This document shows, piece after piece, positions 9,401 through 16,572 of a DNA stretch of 64,000 nucleotides. Origin of the DNA: Candidatus Avimonas merdigallinarum (lineage in GTDB: Bacteria; Bacillota; Clostridia; Oscillospirales; Acutalibacteraceae); contig CAJFGS010000010.1 in the NCBI GenBank assembly GCA_904377855.1, positions 1,895-65,894 of the forward strand, read 5' to 3'. The notes under the pieces were generated by a model. That model saw nothing but the letters and a program-made list of their open reading frames with translations. It did no database searches and had not been told where the DNA came from. The position numbers and the translations under genes are program-made. How positions within the stretch are numbered: the stretch's first letter is position 1; each line of letters starts with the position of its first letter.

Positions 9401-9739
9401 GGCGACCTTTCCCGAAGCGGAGGAAAAGTTTATCACGCCGATTCGGTCACGCTGACCACCCTGCATGGCTCCAAGGGCCTGGAGTTCCCGGTCGTGTTTA
9501 TATGCGGGGTCAGCAAAGGGCGCCTCCCCCTGGAAAGGCCGGGGGAGGCCATCGACCTGGCCGAGGAAAGGCGGCTGTTCTACGTCGGGATGACCCGTGC
9601 CCGAGAAGAACTGATCCTCCTGACAGGCGAAGAACCGTCGGCCTTCCTGTCCGATATCCCGCCAGGATGCCTGGAAAAGGGGAGGGCGGCGGAAACGTCC
9701 TATCCGTACGCAGCAAGGCAGATGAGCCTGTTTGATTAG
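6476..9739 (+). CDS. PHP/endonuclease-Q-like domain fused to UvrD/PcrA-type helicase
   Basis: The 1087-residue protein joins two enzymes. Residues 1 to about 425 form a PHP-type metallohydrolase like endonuclease Q: DLHIHSRYS at the N-terminus, GTGDFTHP, PAHIWTPHFSLFG, SNSDAHSPAKLG, and a four-cysteine zinc motif (CRQC near 275, CPVC near 290). Residues about 425-465 are a Lys/Ala linker. Residues about 465-1087 are a superfamily-1A helicase: GPGTGKTRT near 485, DEFQDVND near 655, GDPDQAIYGFRG near 684, TLHGSKGLEF near 995 and FYVGMTRARE near 1035. EndoQ cuts DNA 5' of deaminated or abasic bases; the helicase moves 3' to 5'. A repair role is inferred. GGAGG lies nine bases before the ATG. Confidence 0.88.
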   Translation: MVIADLHIHSRYSRATSRECDPEHLELWARRKGIGLLGTGDFTHPAWREELKEKLRPAEEGLYTLKEEYRLESGLSRPEEAPRFVISGEISSIYKKNGRVRKVHNLILLPGLEEAEAIARKLEAIGNIHSDGRPILGLDSRDLLEIVLETCSGAVFIPAHIWTPHFSLFGAFSGFDTIEECFEDLAPYIHALETGLSSDPPMNWRLSALDQYRLVSNSDAHSPAKLGREANLLDIDLNYPALSAALNDPASAGLRGTIEFFPEEGKYHLDGHRACRQCLTPSETDEAGGRCPVCGRKLTIGVLHRVEQLADRPEGFALPGARPFENLIPLLEVIGASTGMSAGGVRAAAQYEAMLRELGPEFYILRKAPLEAVEKAAGPCVAVGIRRMRGGNVRRVPGYDGEYGKIQLLTPEEIEALNGQMFFFSDAPAKKGKKAPAAKKAKGSAEDSRVPEALPSPPAGGAASGLNAEQQQAVTAADAAIAVIAGPGTGKTRTLVARILHLVKDLSVKPSDITAVTFTNKAAGEMRERLEQALGDKRAVRKMTIGTFHAIARTLLEEHGLTVSLVDRADAEDLAAAVLRECGGGKKLSSSRFLEAVSRYKNGLSAEEGLSPFFEAYQRRLQERGLLDFDDLLFKAWETARQGVEKRERFSHLLVDEFQDVNDIQYRLLRAWQQGGNGSLFVIGDPDQAIYGFRGADAHCFERLEADYPALRFVRLTYNYRSVPAVLRCALPVIEKSPLANGQRSLAPLRKERGSARLVEAADHFSEAVFVAKEINRLVGGMDMLDAQAMRARQGPLGFSDIAVLYRTHRQAEVLEACLKKEGIPYVVNGRESFLSDPSVRSALSFFHSLLESGDGNALFQSLTARTSLEEEKRQALLTYCRAEPAEMHRLRLEAPQSWLGMLPASLRRLEPVQKWAELAERFLLAMKKKPAALLGDWIEAAGLKEGEALAKLRNMAVFHASMPDFLWNLTTGEEGDLSRSGGKVYHADSVTLTTLHGSKGLEFPVVFICGVSKGRLPLERPGEAIDLAEERRLFYVGMTRAREELILLTGEEPSAFLSDIPPGCLEKGRAAETSYPYAARQMSLFD

Positions 9740-9750
9740 GGGGCGGATTG

Positions 9751-10719
9751 CTAGGAACGGTCCCCTGTCTGCCGCGGAAGGGTGTGTTCGGAAAGGCGGC
9801 GGTTATTCTTCATCACCACAATGGAGTCGTTTTCCACCCGTTCTTCTTTTGGCACCTTCCGGTTCCCCAGGGTAAAGGTGTATTCTTCAAAATCCTTCTG
9901 CCGGCAGAATTCTGCCGGGGAATAGGAGGTCAGCTGCTTGAAAACGCGGTTGAAGGTGCGGACATTGGTGAACCCGCAGTCGTACGCGATGTCCACCATG
10001 CGCTTGGAGGGATCGTGCAGCAGGTTGATCGCCTGTTCTATCCGGACCATCTGCAGGTAGGAGACGAAATGGATGCCGGTGTACTGCTTGAAAAGCTTGG
10101 AAAAATGGCTTTCGCTGAACCCCATTTGCGCGGCGGCCTGAGGAAGGGTGATGTTTTCGCTGTAATGCTCGTCGATGTACTGTAAAAGCTGCTGCAGGCT
10201 GTTGAGCATCTCATGCCGGCGGCCGCCCTGCCCGGCGTACCCGCCGGTCTCCCGCCGGTACCGCAGGAGGGAATACCAGAACTCCCGCAGCATGTTTTTG
10301 ATAAATTCCTGATAATATGGCTTTTTTTCGAGCAGTTCCCGGGGAAACCGTTCAAACAGGGAAAGGATCAGCCCGTCCATCCCCGCTTTTTTCTGCTCCT
10401 CCGCGGTAAAAAGCGGGGTGGCAAAATTCGAATACTGGTAGCGGGAACTGAGAAAATGCGGATCAAAAACAATGAACTCCAGCCGGTTTTCCATCTGGTA
10501 GGAATCGCTGTAATGGATGTCCCCGCTGTCGCAAATGACCAGATCCCCAGCGTGAGCGGTCAGGGCATGGTTGGTAACGTTGAGATGGGCGGAACCGGAA
10601 CGGATGAAAATCAGCTCGATTTCCTCATGCCAATGCGCCCAAAAGCTCATATTGTCATAGGCGGAATGCCATGCCATAAAGTCGCCTTCATACCGCCGTA
10701 CCTCATGAAATGCTTTCAA
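9751..10719 (-). CDS. AraC-family transcriptional regulator
   Basis: The N-terminal half is a cupin sensor domain (HWHEEIELIFIRSGSAHL, GDLVICDSGDIHYS), which usually binds a sugar or related ligand. The C-terminal region, about residues 180-285, carries two helix-turn-helix units (LPQAAAQMGFSESHFSKLFK and MVDIAYDCGFTNVRTFNRVF) and the closing SPAEF signature. The start is TTG at 10719 with AAGGG seven bases upstream. It is convergent with the helicase fusion, 11 bases away, and divergent from the ribokinase cluster, which it probably controls. A 35-residue basic tail after the DNA-binding domain is unusual. Confidence 0.9.
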   Translation of the reverse strand: MKAFHEVRRYEGDFMAWHSAYDNMSFWAHWHEEIELIFIRSGSAHLNVTNHALTAHAGDLVICDSGDIHYSDSYQMENRLEFIVFDPHFLSSRYQYSNFATPLFTAEEQKKAGMDGLILSLFERFPRELLEKKPYYQEFIKNMLREFWYSLLRYRRETGGYAGQGGRRHEMLNSLQQLLQYIDEHYSENITLPQAAAQMGFSESHFSKLFKQYTGIHFVSYLQMVRIEQAINLLHDPSKRMVDIAYDCGFTNVRTFNRVFKQLTSYSPAEFCRQKDFEEYTFTLGNRKVPKEERVENDSIVVMKNNRRLSEHTLPRQTGDRS

Positions 10720-10794
10720 TGCGCACCCTTCTTTCGATAATCACAAAAAATGTCCATATAGGGACAAAAAAAGACGAGCAATCCGCCCGTAAAC

Positions 10795-10817
10795 AGTATA
10801 CAATTGAATTGTATACT
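10795..10817. promoter_or_regulatory. Perfect 23-bp palindromic operator
   Basis: An 11-bp arm, one central G and an 11-bp arm (AGTATACAATT / AATTGTATACT) form a perfect dyad in the 169-base divergent region between the AraC gene and the ribokinase gene. The right arm contains TATACT, a possible -10. The TATACAATTGTATA type of dyad is usual for GntR-family repressors, not for AraC proteins, which tend to use direct repeats. A second short inverted repeat, TGTCC/GGACA, lies at 10751-10766 on the AraC side. Confidence 0.7.
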
Positions 10818-10888
10818 TTGCAAGGATTCCCTGCATTTTTATCTATACCCAATCAATACCTAATCAATGAAAAAGGAGCGATGATTTT

Positions 10889-11866
10889 ATGACTCAGGGC
10901 AAGGCGCCGAAAATCCTGGTGGTCGGCAGTATGGTGATGGATTTTATCGTTAGCACCCCGGTGTTTCCGGCAAGCGGGGAAACGGTTATTGGCAGCGATT
11001 TTCAGACGGCTTCCGGCGGGAAAGGCGCAAACCAGGCGATCCAGGCGGCCAGGCTGGGCGCGCATGTCTCTATGGTGGGAAAAGTCGGGGATGACGATTT
11101 CGGCAAGCACATGCGTCAGTCCCTCCTTTCCTCGAAAGTGGATGTGTCCCACGTGCTGACGCAGCCGGGGATCTCCTCCGGGATAGGCAATGTCCAGTTG
11201 GAAACCGGCGGCAAAAAAACCGCCAACCGCATCATCGTTGTCCCCGGTGCCAACATGACGATAACACCGGAGGATATCGCTTTCCTTAAAGAGACAATTT
11301 CTGACTATGATATGGTCATTCTCCAGCTGGAAATCCCGCTGGAAATCAATGAGCTTGTCGCCGAATACGCGGCGGAAAAGGGCGTGCCGGTTATGCTGAA
11401 TTCCGCGCCGTATGCGCCGCTTCCCGCATCCCTGCTGGAAAAGCTGAGTTACATTTCGCCCAATGAGCATGAAGCGGAGCATATGACGGGGATTCCGGTC
11501 AAGGACGAGGAATCGGCCCGCCGCGCGGCGGACAAGCTGCGGTCGATGGGCGTGAAGAACGCGCTGATCACCATGGGCAGCCGCGGCGCTGCGTTAGGGA
11601 CGGCGGACGGCTTCTATCACAGCCCCTGCATCCAGGATGTCGAGGTGCAGGATCCCACCGCGGCGGGGGACAGCTTTGTGGGTGCCTTCTGCACGGCGGT
11701 CTGCCTGGGGCTTCCGTATGAAGAAGCCCTGCTCTTCTCCAATTATACCGCGTCCCTGACCGTTTCCAGAATGGGCGCGCAGCCCAGCCTTCCGGAGTTG
11801 AAGGAAGTCCTGCAGTTCATGGAAAGCCGCGGCGAGGCGACGGCGGCGCTCAAGGCCCTGCTGTAA
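10889..11866 (+). CDS. PfkB-family carbohydrate kinase, ribokinase-like
   Basis: The 325-residue protein has the ribokinase hallmarks: SGGKGANQAIQAARLG near residue 47 (substrate binding), NEHEAEHMTG, and DPTAAGDSFVGAF near residue 255 with the catalytic aspartate and anion hole. It phosphorylates a free sugar or nucleoside with ATP; ribose is the first guess. It is first in a three-gene operon with a SIS protein and a RbsD/FucU protein. Spacings of 31 and 12 bases imply co-transcription. AAGGAG precedes the ATG. No sugar transporter is present nearby, so uptake must be encoded elsewhere. Confidence 0.88.
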   Translation: MTQGKAPKILVVGSMVMDFIVSTPVFPASGETVIGSDFQTASGGKGANQAIQAARLGAHVSMVGKVGDDDFGKHMRQSLLSSKVDVSHVLTQPGISSGIGNVQLETGGKKTANRIIVVPGANMTITPEDIAFLKETISDYDMVILQLEIPLEINELVAEYAAEKGVPVMLNSAPYAPLPASLLEKLSYISPNEHEAEHMTGIPVKDEESARRAADKLRSMGVKNALITMGSRGAALGTADGFYHSPCIQDVEVQDPTAAGDSFVGAFCTAVCLGLPYEEALLFSNYTASLTVSRMGAQPSLPELKEVLQFMESRGEATAALKALL

Positions 11867-11897
11867 ATGTAATACGACCGAAAGGAGCAATACAATC

Positions 11898-12503
11898 ATG
11901 AGCAATTTATCGGATTTTTTGCAGATCACACAGGAGGAATTCCTGAAAAGCCTGTCCCAGATTCAGGAGGATACCTTTGACGAGGCGGCCAAGCTGATTT
12001 GGGAGGCGGAAGCAAACGGAAACCGCATCCATATTACCGGTATCGGCAAGCCGGCCCATGTGGCGTCGTATATGGCGTCCCTGCTCTCCTCGACGGGCAC
12101 GCCGACCTATTTCCTGCACGGGACGGAAGCCGTGCACGGTTCCTGCGGCCAGCTGGTTCCCGGCGACGTGGTGATCTGCATTTCCAACAGCGGAGAAACG
12201 GCGGAGATGAAAGCCACCGCTGCCGCCGTCCGCCGCAACGGCGCCAAGGTCATCGCGGTGACCGGCAATCCGCAGTCCTGGCTGGCCACCTTTGCGGACG
12301 CCCATTTGTATGCGGGTGTTGAGCGGGAGGGCGGCCCCCTCAATCGGGCGCCCCGCGCCTCCATTCTGGCGGAAACGCTGGTTCTGCAGGGGCTTTCGAT
12401 TGTCCTGCAGGAAAAGCGCGGGATTACGCCGGAGGAATATGTCCTGCGTCACCCCGGCGGCAGCCTGGGCAAGCTGCGGGAAAACGAGAAAACCGGCCAT
12501 TAA
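11898..12503 (+). CDS. SIS-domain sugar-phosphate isomerase, KpsF/GutQ-like
   Basis: A 201-residue single SIS domain protein. It shows ITGIGKPAHVASYMASLLSS, the HGTEAVHG segment and ISNSGETAEM, the phosphosugar-binding serine loop, and ends with RHPGGSLGK, the signature of the arabinose-5-phosphate isomerase group (KpsF/GutQ). It lacks the C-terminal CBS pair of full-length KpsF, as in GutQ-like short forms. It probably interconverts aldose and ketose 5-phosphates made by the kinase upstream. The substrate is inferred only from context. Confidence 0.82.
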   Translation: MSNLSDFLQITQEEFLKSLSQIQEDTFDEAAKLIWEAEANGNRIHITGIGKPAHVASYMASLLSSTGTPTYFLHGTEAVHGSCGQLVPGDVVICISNSGETAEMKATAAAVRRNGAKVIAVTGNPQSWLATFADAHLYAGVEREGGPLNRAPRASILAETLVLQGLSIVLQEKRGITPEEYVLRHPGGSLGKLRENEKTGH

Positions 12504-12515
12504 GGAGGCAGAATT

Positions 12516-12923
12516 ATGGTAAAAGGCGCCTTAATTCACCCCGAGATTCTGCATGCGCTGTCCCTCTGCGGCCACGGGGACAAGGTGCTGATTGCAGACG
12601 GCAATTACCCGTTGGCCAGTGAAACCGGCGATGCGCAGAAGGTGTACCTTGGCCTCACGCCGGGGACGCCGGACGTCACGGAGGTGCTGGAGGTTCTCTT
12701 GGAGACCATCGCCGTGGAAAAGGCGGAAGTCATGCGGCCGGACGACGGGACGAAGCCGGAAATCTTTTCCGAATTTACCCGTCTGCTGGGCGGGATGGAG
12801 CTGGAAGAAAGGGAGCGCCAGGAATTTTATCATACCTGTGCACATCCCAAGGTTCGCCTGGCAATCTCCACCGGCGAGCAGCGTACGTATGCCAACATCC
12901 TTTTAACCGTCGGCGTGGTTTGA
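12516..12923 (+). CDS. RbsD/FucU-family sugar mutarotase
   Basis: The 135-residue protein matches the RbsD/FucU fold: LCGHGDKVLIADGNYP near residue 18 with the catalytic His, and a C-terminal STGEQRTYANILLTVGV close to the FucU form. The family converts pyranose or anomeric forms of ribose or fucose, supplying the form the kinase needs. It follows the SIS gene by 12 bases with AAGGAGG as ribosome site. A strong terminator closes the operon. Confidence 0.87.
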   Translation: MVKGALIHPEILHALSLCGHGDKVLIADGNYPLASETGDAQKVYLGLTPGTPDVTEVLEVLLETIAVEKAEVMRPDDGTKPEIFSEFTRLLGGMELEERERQEFYHTCAHPKVRLAISTGEQRTYANILLTVGVV

Positions 12924-12975
12924 CAAGGCTGTAAATCCTGGAAACGCAATAGTATTCCAGCGGTAACATTTTATG

Positions 12976-13020
12976 AAAAGAGAGATGGGTGCGGTTTACA
13001 CCGCGCCCATCTCTCTTTTG
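12976..13020 (+). terminator. Terminator of the ribokinase operon
   Basis: A 19-bp stem (12976-12994 with 13001-13019, one G-T pair) with A-rich and T-rich ends gives a strong, probably bidirectional terminator. Confidence 0.9.
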
Positions 13021-13062
13021 TCATTCGCAAGAAGTGCAAAATAACAAACTACCGTTCATCGC

Positions 13063-13209
13063 GCAGGTCGCAATTGCCTGCTTTAACCCGTTTACGGACG
13101 GGATTGTTTAGTGCCTCTCGAAGTGCTAAGAGGGAACTAGGCTTTTCGAGAGACTATGCAGGCCGCTACTTCGGTGGTGGTTCTGACTGCGTGGTCGGGT
13201 AATAGCGCT
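13063..13209 (+). ncRNA. Unassigned structured RNA candidate upstream of spoIIIAA
   Basis: This part of the 385-base gap between 12923 and spoIIIAA folds by eye into a three-way junction. A 5-bp closing stem (13110-13114 with 13205-13209) encloses one hairpin with an 8-bp base (13115-13122 with 13145-13152) and a second with a 10-bp stem (13152-13161 with 13187-13196), topped by an 8-bp helix and UUCG loop (13162-13169 with 13174-13181). A 5-bp hairpin (13063-13081) lies upstream and a 6-bp one (13251-13272) downstream. No known riboswitch, 6S, SRP or T-box core was recognised. It may be a stand-alone RNA or a leader of the spoIIIA operon. Confidence 0.45.
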
Positions 13210-13308
13210 TACAGCTTTTATAAAGAGAACACTATCTTATTTTCTACCTTCCGGACGGTTCTACTTGTCCGGCTGGCTTCATATGAATTAAACGAGGTGA
13301 GGACAGGC

Positions 13309-14307
13309 ATGACGGACGAATTTGCAAAAGCAGCCGCCTATCTGCCGGCCGGTCTGCAGGAACTGCTGCTCCGCTTACCGGACAGGCTGACGGGGAGGAT
13401 CCAGGAAATCCGCCTGCGGGCCGGCGGCCCGGTCGTCCTCTCCGCCCCGGACGGGGAATGGCTGCTCACGAAGGGAGGCGGCGCCTCCCTCCGCCCGTCT
13501 GGCCCTCCCGTCCTTTGCAGTTCGGCGCAGCTCGAAGAGTGCTTTTTAAAGCTCTGCGACTATTCCGTGCACACCCACCAGCAGGAAATCTGCTGCGGCT
13601 TTATCGCCACCCGCAGCGGCTGCCGGGCCGGAATCGCCGGCTCGGCGGTGAGGGAGGGGGAACGGATTGTTTCGGTGCGGAATATCACCTCCCTCTGCCT
13701 GCGGGTGGCCCGCCGGCACGACGGGTGCGCCCGGGAACTGTATCCGGCGCTTATGAGGGAGGGGACGCTCTGCTCCCTGCTCATCTGCGGAGAGCCGTCC
13801 AGCGGAAAAAGCAGCCTTCTGAAGGATCTGGCCGGCCAACTGGCCGCGGGAGAAGGGCCGTCGGACAAGCGGTTCCGGGTCGCCGTGGTGGACGAGCGGG
13901 GGGAGTTGTCCGGGAGCGGGCTGACCGGCTGCGATGTGCTCAGGGGGTATCCCAAAGCCGAGGGAATTCAGCAGGCGGTCCGCTGCCTGGCACCGGATGT
14001 GGTGATCTTCGACGAGCTTGGGACAGCCGCTGAAACCGCGGCCGTTTTGGAAGGGCTAAACGCCGGGGCAGCGGCTGTCACTTCGGCGCATTGCCGGGAC
14101 GCGGCTTCCCTGCTTCGCCGCCCGCAGCTGAAAGCGGCGCTGCATTCCGGCGCCTTTGATCGCATCGTTTTTCTGGAAGGAAGACAGAATCCGGGACGGA
14201 TTGTCCGGGTAATGGAAGCGGGGGATTTGCTTGCTCAAGGGGATCGGACTTTTGCTGATCGTTTTGGCCGGAATCGGCGGGGGAGCAATGGCTTCGCTGG
14301 AGCTTAG
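13309..14307 (+). CDS. spoIIIAA: Stage III sporulation protein AA, ATPase
   Basis: SpoIIIAA is a secretion-type ATPase of the mother cell that powers or assembles the SpoIIIA-SpoIIQ channel into the forespore. The 332-residue protein has Walker A GEPSSGKSSLL near residue 162, Walker B VVIFDELGT near residue 230, and the conserved N-terminal RLTGRIQEIRLRAGGPV. ATG 13309 is preceded by GAGGTGAGG. The frame is open back to 13156 but that part lies in the structured RNA region and has no family match. First gene of the complete eight-gene spoIIIA operon; normally under sigma-E, though no clear sigma-E promoter was found. Confidence 0.96.
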   Translation: MTDEFAKAAAYLPAGLQELLLRLPDRLTGRIQEIRLRAGGPVVLSAPDGEWLLTKGGGASLRPSGPPVLCSSAQLEECFLKLCDYSVHTHQQEICCGFIATRSGCRAGIAGSAVREGERIVSVRNITSLCLRVARRHDGCARELYPALMREGTLCSLLICGEPSSGKSSLLKDLAGQLAAGEGPSDKRFRVAVVDERGELSGSGLTGCDVLRGYPKAEGIQQAVRCLAPDVVIFDELGTAAETAAVLEGLNAGAAAVTSAHCRDAASLLRRPQLKAALHSGAFDRIVFLEGRQNPGRIVRVMEAGDLLAQGDRTFADRFGRNRRGSNGFAGA

Positions 14308-14740
14308 CCGGCGGGCGGCCTGCCTGGAGACCGCGCGGCGCCTCATCGATTGGATGGCCTCCCGCATCCGGTATACGGCGGCGCCGGTGCAGGAAATCGT
14401 CATCGAGGCCGCCGGGGAACCCGAATTTTCCCGCCTTTCCTTTTTGGGGGAAGCGGCCTCCCGGATGCAGGCGGGGGACAGCCCGGGACAAGCGTGGAAC
14501 AGCGCACTCGCCCATTTTGCTGCCGGCGGCCTGAAGGACGCGGACAAGGGCCTGCTTTGCAGCTTCGGACGAGGCTTAGGGTGCAGCGATCTGGATGGGC
14601 AGATATCCCATTGCGAATCCTTTGAATCGCTTCTGGCCGGCCGTGTGGAATCCGCGCGCGCGCAAGCCGACTCCAAAGGGAAGCTGTATATCACGTTGGG
14701 CGCGGCAGGCGGCCTGTGCGCGGCGCTGCTGCTCTTGTAA
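14231..14740 (+). CDS. spoIIIAB: Stage III sporulation protein AB
   Basis: The 169-residue protein has an N-terminal membrane segment (LLLIVLAGIGGGAMA), a helical cytoplasmic domain similar in type to type II secretion F proteins, and a C-terminal membrane segment (LGAAGGLCAALLLL). Its TTG start at 14231 matches the family start MLKxIG and lies 77 bases inside spoIIIAA, an unusually long coding overlap. It is part of the mother-cell side of the feeding-tube channel. Confidence 0.92.
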   Translation: MLKGIGLLLIVLAGIGGGAMASLELSRRAACLETARRLIDWMASRIRYTAAPVQEIVIEAAGEPEFSRLSFLGEAASRMQAGDSPGQAWNSALAHFAAGGLKDADKGLLCSFGRGLGCSDLDGQISHCESFESLLAGRVESARAQADSKGKLYITLGAAGGLCAALLLL

Positions 14741-14795
14741 TACGGGGGATTGCCGGACCGAACGGCAGGCAGGAAAAGGGAAGGATGGGATATTC

Positions 14796-14990
14796 ATGGA
14801 TGTGGATCTGATTTTTAAAATTGCCGCCATCGGGATTATTGTCGCGGTATTGAACCAGCTGCTGATCCGTTCCGGCCGGGAAGAGCAGGCTATGCTGACT
14901 ACGCTTGCCGGCCTGATTGTGGTGCTCTCCATGATTGTCGGGGAGATCAGCGATCTTTTCGACACCGTCAAATCGGTCTTCGGGTTGTAG
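14796..14990 (+). CDS. spoIIIAC: Stage III sporulation protein AC
   Basis: A 64-residue membrane protein with two hydrophobic segments (IFKIAAIGIIVAVLNQLLI and MLTTLAGLIVVLSMIV), matching the small SpoIIIAC family. It is a membrane part of the SpoIIIA channel. It sits between AB and AD with two bases to AD. Confidence 0.93.
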   Translation: MDVDLIFKIAAIGIIVAVLNQLLIRSGREEQAMLTTLAGLIVVLSMIVGEISDLFDTVKSVFGL

Positions 14991-14992
14991 CC

Positions 14993-15391
14993 ATGAGCAT
15001 GGTCGCTGTATTAGGGATCACCGTGGTTGCGGCGTTTCTCGCCGTCCTTCTGCGGAAATACCATCCCGAATATTCCATGGCGGTTGGACTCATCACCGGC
15101 ATCCTGATCCTTGCCCTGCTGCTGACCCAAATCGCCCCGGTCATCGGACGACTGAAAACCCTGCTGGATTCGTCTTCCCTTCCGGAAGAGTACGGGCTGG
15201 TTTTGTTTAAAGCCCTCGGCGTCTGCCTGCTTTCCCAGCTTGCGGCCGATGCCTGCCGGGACGCCGGCGAGAACGCCATGGCGGAAAAGGCGGAATTGGC
15301 GGGCAAGGTTTTTCTCCTCCTGCTGGCGCTGCCCCTTTTTGAAAAGATTGCCGAATTGGCCCTCCAGCTTATTAATGGAGGGATATTCTGA
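14993..15391 (+). CDS. spoIIIAD: Stage III sporulation protein AD
   Basis: A 132-residue membrane protein with about four hydrophobic segments and the family segment KALGVCLLSQLAADACRDAGE. It belongs to the SpoIIIAC/AD family and forms part of the channel base. Its stop overlaps the first base of spoIIIAE (TGATG). Confidence 0.94.
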   Translation: MSMVAVLGITVVAAFLAVLLRKYHPEYSMAVGLITGILILALLLTQIAPVIGRLKTLLDSSSLPEEYGLVLFKALGVCLLSQLAADACRDAGENAMAEKAELAGKVFLLLLALPLFEKIAELALQLINGGIF

Positions 15392-16572
15392 TGAGAGAAA
15401 AGCTATGTAAAGCGAAAAGACTTACCATATATAAAATCCTTCTTATTCTGTGCGTCCTTTTGGGGCTCTGCATCCTTCCGGCGGCGGCCGAGGGGGAATC
15501 GGCTCTGGACGAGATGTATGAGGAACAGCTGGAAGCTAGCGGCGCGGAAGAGTTGTGGGAAAACCTGCCGCTTCAAACCCGGGAACTGCTCAATAAACTG
15601 GGAATTTCCCGCCTGAACCCGGACATGTTTTCGGAGTTGTCTCCCGCAGAAGCAGCCGATTCCTTTATCGCGCTGCTGCTGGAACAGGCCGGCGCCCCGC
15701 TTCGGGCCATGGGGATCCTGCTGGGGGTTGTGCTGCTGTACGCCCTGATGGAAGGGATGCAAGAAACTGTAAAGGAGGAAAACTTGTCGAAAATTTTCGG
15801 CGTAATCTGTGCGATCACCGCCTGCACTGCCCTGCTAGTTCCGCTTTCCGGCTGCATTGGGCGGGTGAGGGATGCGGCGGAAAGCACGTCGATTTTTATG
15901 TTCAGCTTTGTGCCGGTGTATTCCGGGGTGATGCTGACCTCCGGCCAGCCGCTGGGGGCCGCATCCTATCAGACGGTCGTGCTTTTTGTGGCGGAACTGA
16001 TTTCCCTGGCGTCCACCCACCTGATTGTCCCGCTTATGACCACGGCGCTGGCGCTTGGGTTGGTCGGCTCGCTGTCTCCGGGGATGAAACTGGACGCGGC
16101 GGGCGGCATGATCAACAAGGCTTGTTCCTGGCTGCTGGCCCTGACCTCCACGCTGTTTGTAGGGCTGCTCTCCCTGCAGGGCCTGGTGGGGGCGGCGGCC
16201 GATTCGCTGACCGGACGAGCCATCCGCTTTTCCCTGAGCAGTTTTGTGCCGGTGGTCGGCGGCGCGCTGAGCGAGGCGTTTTCTTCGGTGCAGGGATGCC
16301 TGCAGCTGTTGAAATCCACGCTGGGCGGCTTCGGCATCCTGTCCACGGCGCTGATTATTCTTCCGCCGCTGCTGGAGTGTGCGCTCTGGTCCCTGTCCCT
16401 GTCCGTTTGCTCCATGATGGCGGAAATGTTCGCGCTGTCCTCCCTTTCCGCCCTGTTCAAAACGGCCCAGGGGGTGCTGAAAACATTGATGGGGGTATTG
16501 GCGGCCTGTTCCCTTTTTATGATTATTGCTACAACCATCGTGACTATGGCGGGGGGAGGCGGTTCGGCATGA
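15391..16572 (+). CDS. spoIIIAE: Stage III sporulation protein AE
   Basis: A 393-residue polytopic membrane protein with an N-terminal signal segment (ILLILCVLLGLCILPAAAEG), an extracytoplasmic domain of about 65 residues, then seven or eight membrane helices ending in a glycine-rich tail. It is the largest membrane subunit of the SpoIIIA complex. Its length and the segment order fit the family. Confidence 0.94.
   Translation: MREKLCKAKRLTIYKILLILCVLLGLCILPAAAEGESALDEMYEEQLEASGAEELWENLPLQTRELLNKLGISRLNPDMFSELSPAEAADSFIALLLEQAGAPLRAMGILLGVVLLYALMEGMQETVKEENLSKIFGVICAITACTALLVPLSGCIGRVRDAAESTSIFMFSFVPVYSGVMLTSGQPLGAASYQTVVLFVAELISLASTHLIVPLMTTALALGLVGSLSPGMKLDAAGGMINKACSWLLALTSTLFVGLLSLQGLVGAAADSLTGRAIRFSLSSFVPVVGGALSEAFSSVQGCLQLLKSTLGGFGILSTALIILPPLLECALWSLSLSVCSMMAEMFALSSLSALFKTAQGVLKTLMGVLAACSLFMIIATTIVTMAGGGGSA

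Noticed and set aside
13110-13209. Assignment of the RNA upstream of spoIIIAA to 6S RNA, SRP RNA or a known riboswitch
   Set aside because: Conserved cores of those classes could not be matched by eye, so it is left unassigned.
13156-13308. N-terminal extension of spoIIIAA by 51 residues
   Set aside because: The added residues do not match the family, lie in the structured RNA region, and ATG 13309 has a good ribosome site.
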